DNA of 64,000 bases, from contig NC_072896.1 of the NCBI RefSeq assembly GCF_027943255.1, positions 67,970,501 through 68,034,500 on the forward strand, in the 5' to 3' direction. The notes beneath the pieces are model-generated. The model was not told the origin of the DNA, made no database searches, and was given only the letters and a program-made list of their open reading frames with translations. Of the stretch, positions 62,653 through 64,000 are shown piece after piece. Source of the stretch: Anastrepha obliqua (Eukaryota > Arthropoda > Insecta > Diptera > Tephritidae). A program made the position numbers and the translations under genes. Numbering within the stretch: the first letter of the stretch is position 1; each line of letters begins with the position of its first letter.

Positions 62653-63913
62653 CAAAAGCCTCTTATATCCTTTTCGACTTCTACTTTTAATTAGTCTTAT
62701 GTACATTTGTAATATATGTAAATATTCTTGTTTATAAATATTGTAAATTTGTATATACGTAAATATCGTAAATAGTTTATGGTTGAAAATGAATTGAGCT
62801 TGAGATATTTTTTATTTTTATAAATTCTCCTGACTTATAAATTCACCTGTCAGAATTTGCAGAATGGATCATAAATTTAATCAGATCTTTATTTGGATCA
62901 CATCATTGATTGACCATTGCAACATAGGTATATGTCATAGCATGACTGCTCATGACATTTTTCTAGCCTGTTCTAATTAAAATGTAATGTTTATAATTTT
63001 GTATAATATACATTTTTTAATAATTAGTTAAATAATTCACTCAGTTTTATTTAGCTTTACGTTTTTCAACATCTGGTGGCATTGCCCGCGATTGCAGGTG
63101 TTGTTGGTGTTCTTCTGCTTTCGGCAGTCAAATCTCTCTCTCGCTACTGCAGTGCTGCCTACCTTGGATATAAAAACGCACTAAAATGCCCATTTAAAGA
63201 AAATAAAACACCAAATTTTTATTGAATTACTTAAAAAATGTTGTATGCGTGAGAAATTTGTTAAAATGTGGGGTTTTTTAAATAAATGTGTTATGGTTAT
63301 GTACAATTTAATTTATGAGTTTTTTGTTAAGAGAAACTCTTGTGTTAGGAGAACGACTTTTTTGTTATATTTCAGCTTATGTAACAAGATAAGGCACTCT
63401 TTTTGTAAAAATGTCAGTATGGTTTCTTTAGTATTTTCTGGTATTTTGTGGCTTATTTTTACAATGAATACACTTCTTGATGCCCTATGTCCCACTAAGG
63501 ATTGATGGCCGAAAGAAACGAATACACATCTTTGGTTTTAATCTTCATGCACTAAATTCAAACGCCTTTTAAAATGTGTAAAAATGTTTTCAATCTTAAA
63601 AAGAGTTGAGAGAGGCACATTTAATATTCTTGCATACTCTTAAAAGGAGCAAAAAATTAAATTCACACTTTCAAAATATCAAATTTTATAAGAACCAACG
63701 AATTTTCATTAGCACTAAAATTTTCTCAGATTGGCTTTTTTTAACCTTTTGTATTTATAACAATACAGTGTTTTTAACTTAAAGCTTCGGTAGCTTTAAA
63801 TTAAAAAAAAGAAACAAACACGAAACTTTAAATTTTTCGTATTTTCGGTATAAAAAAGCACTAAATTTATTGTGAAGAGCAAATGGCTGGCAATACTGCA
63901 CAGCTTGGAAAAA

Positions 63914-63925
63914 CGTGACGTCACG
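63914..63925. promoter_or_regulatory. CRE palindrome CGTGACGTCACG
   Basis: Perfect 12-bp palindrome containing the full cAMP-response element TGACGTCA (ATF/CREB family binding). It is in AT-rich flank at the window edge, possibly in the promoter of a gene beyond 64000. Confidence 0.4.
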
Positions 63926-64000
63926 CACTCTCTGATGGGCGCAATCTTCTTTATATCATTCTTGGATTGATACAATAGATTGACGCTTCAATGACAGCTG

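Larger units (their letters stand above)
58812..64000. other. Region upstream of Emsy without a supported gene
   Basis: Probably contains the Emsy promoter near 58812-59050. Identified pieces: a SINE relic (59155), an inverted repeat pair (59934/60440), an AT-rich repeat block (60610-60800), a transposon-like fragment (60880-61340), an 82-bp tandem repeat (62491) and promoter-like motifs (62390, 63914). Short open frames here show no family resemblance. Confidence 0.45.

Noticed and set aside
1..64000. CRISPR arrays, prokaryotic operons, viral genes or toxin systems
   Set aside because: No regularly spaced repeats, no Shine-Dalgarno-led gene clusters and no viral protein motifs were seen; all coding content is eukaryotic and spliced or derived from transposons.

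Overview
The window is nuclear DNA of a higher fly. It carries spliced genes with AT-rich introns, a Derlin-1 closely matching the Drosophila protein, and a dense load of mariner-type, hAT, piggyBac, RTE and SINE repeats. The repeat mixture (several DD41D mariner-like lineages and a tRNA-derived SINE) fits a tephritid fruit fly (inference). No bacterial, viral or organellar gene was recognised.

Three protein-coding genes can be fully modelled. (1) Der-1, plus strand, 1516-2452, 4 exons, 251 aa: an ER-membrane Derlin of the ERAD pathway. (2) A complete axonemal dynein heavy chain of the DNAH5/DNAH8 class (outer-arm gamma type; Drosophila relatives kl-3 and CG9492), minus strand, 47814-2872. 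All 33 coding exons keep one open frame across every junction, giving 13,914 nt and 4,637 aa. (3) Emsy, minus strand, 58811-53198, 6 exons, 1,405 aa: a chromatin factor with an N-terminal ENT domain. Der-1 and the dynein gene converge with overlapping poly(A) signals. The dynein gene and Emsy lie head to tail on the minus strand, about 5.4 kb apart.

About 31 kb of the dynein gene is intron. Most introns are 50-100 bp, while seven large ones (about 6.6, 5.0, 3.9, 3.9, 3.3, 2.6 and 1.9 kb) hold nearly all the mobile DNA. These include a 2.4-kb piggyBac-like element with TTAA duplications, three copies of one hAT-type foldback MITE each with its own 8-bp target duplication, and a nearly intact mellifera-type mariner. 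There are also several deleted DD41D elements, RTE-type LINE fragments (one interrupted by further transposons), a PIF/Harbinger remnant, and a tRNA-derived SINE family whose tail matches the RTE tail.

The most unusual structure is in the 39.3-43.2 kb intron. A 1,811-bp unit containing dynein exon 8 and a mariner copy is tandemly duplicated, and the second copy has lost 730 bp of the mariner. The gene therefore carries two apparently identical exon 8 copies, and including both would shift the frame. No unknown enzymatic or defence system was found. The candidates for undescribed biology are the exon duplication, the SINE/RTE pair, the hAT MITE family and the piggyBac-like element with repeated 18-20-bp palindromes.

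The flanks (1-1515, 47.8-53.2 kb and 58.8-64 kb) hold regulatory-looking palindromes, SINE and transposon relics and microsatellites, but no further supported gene.
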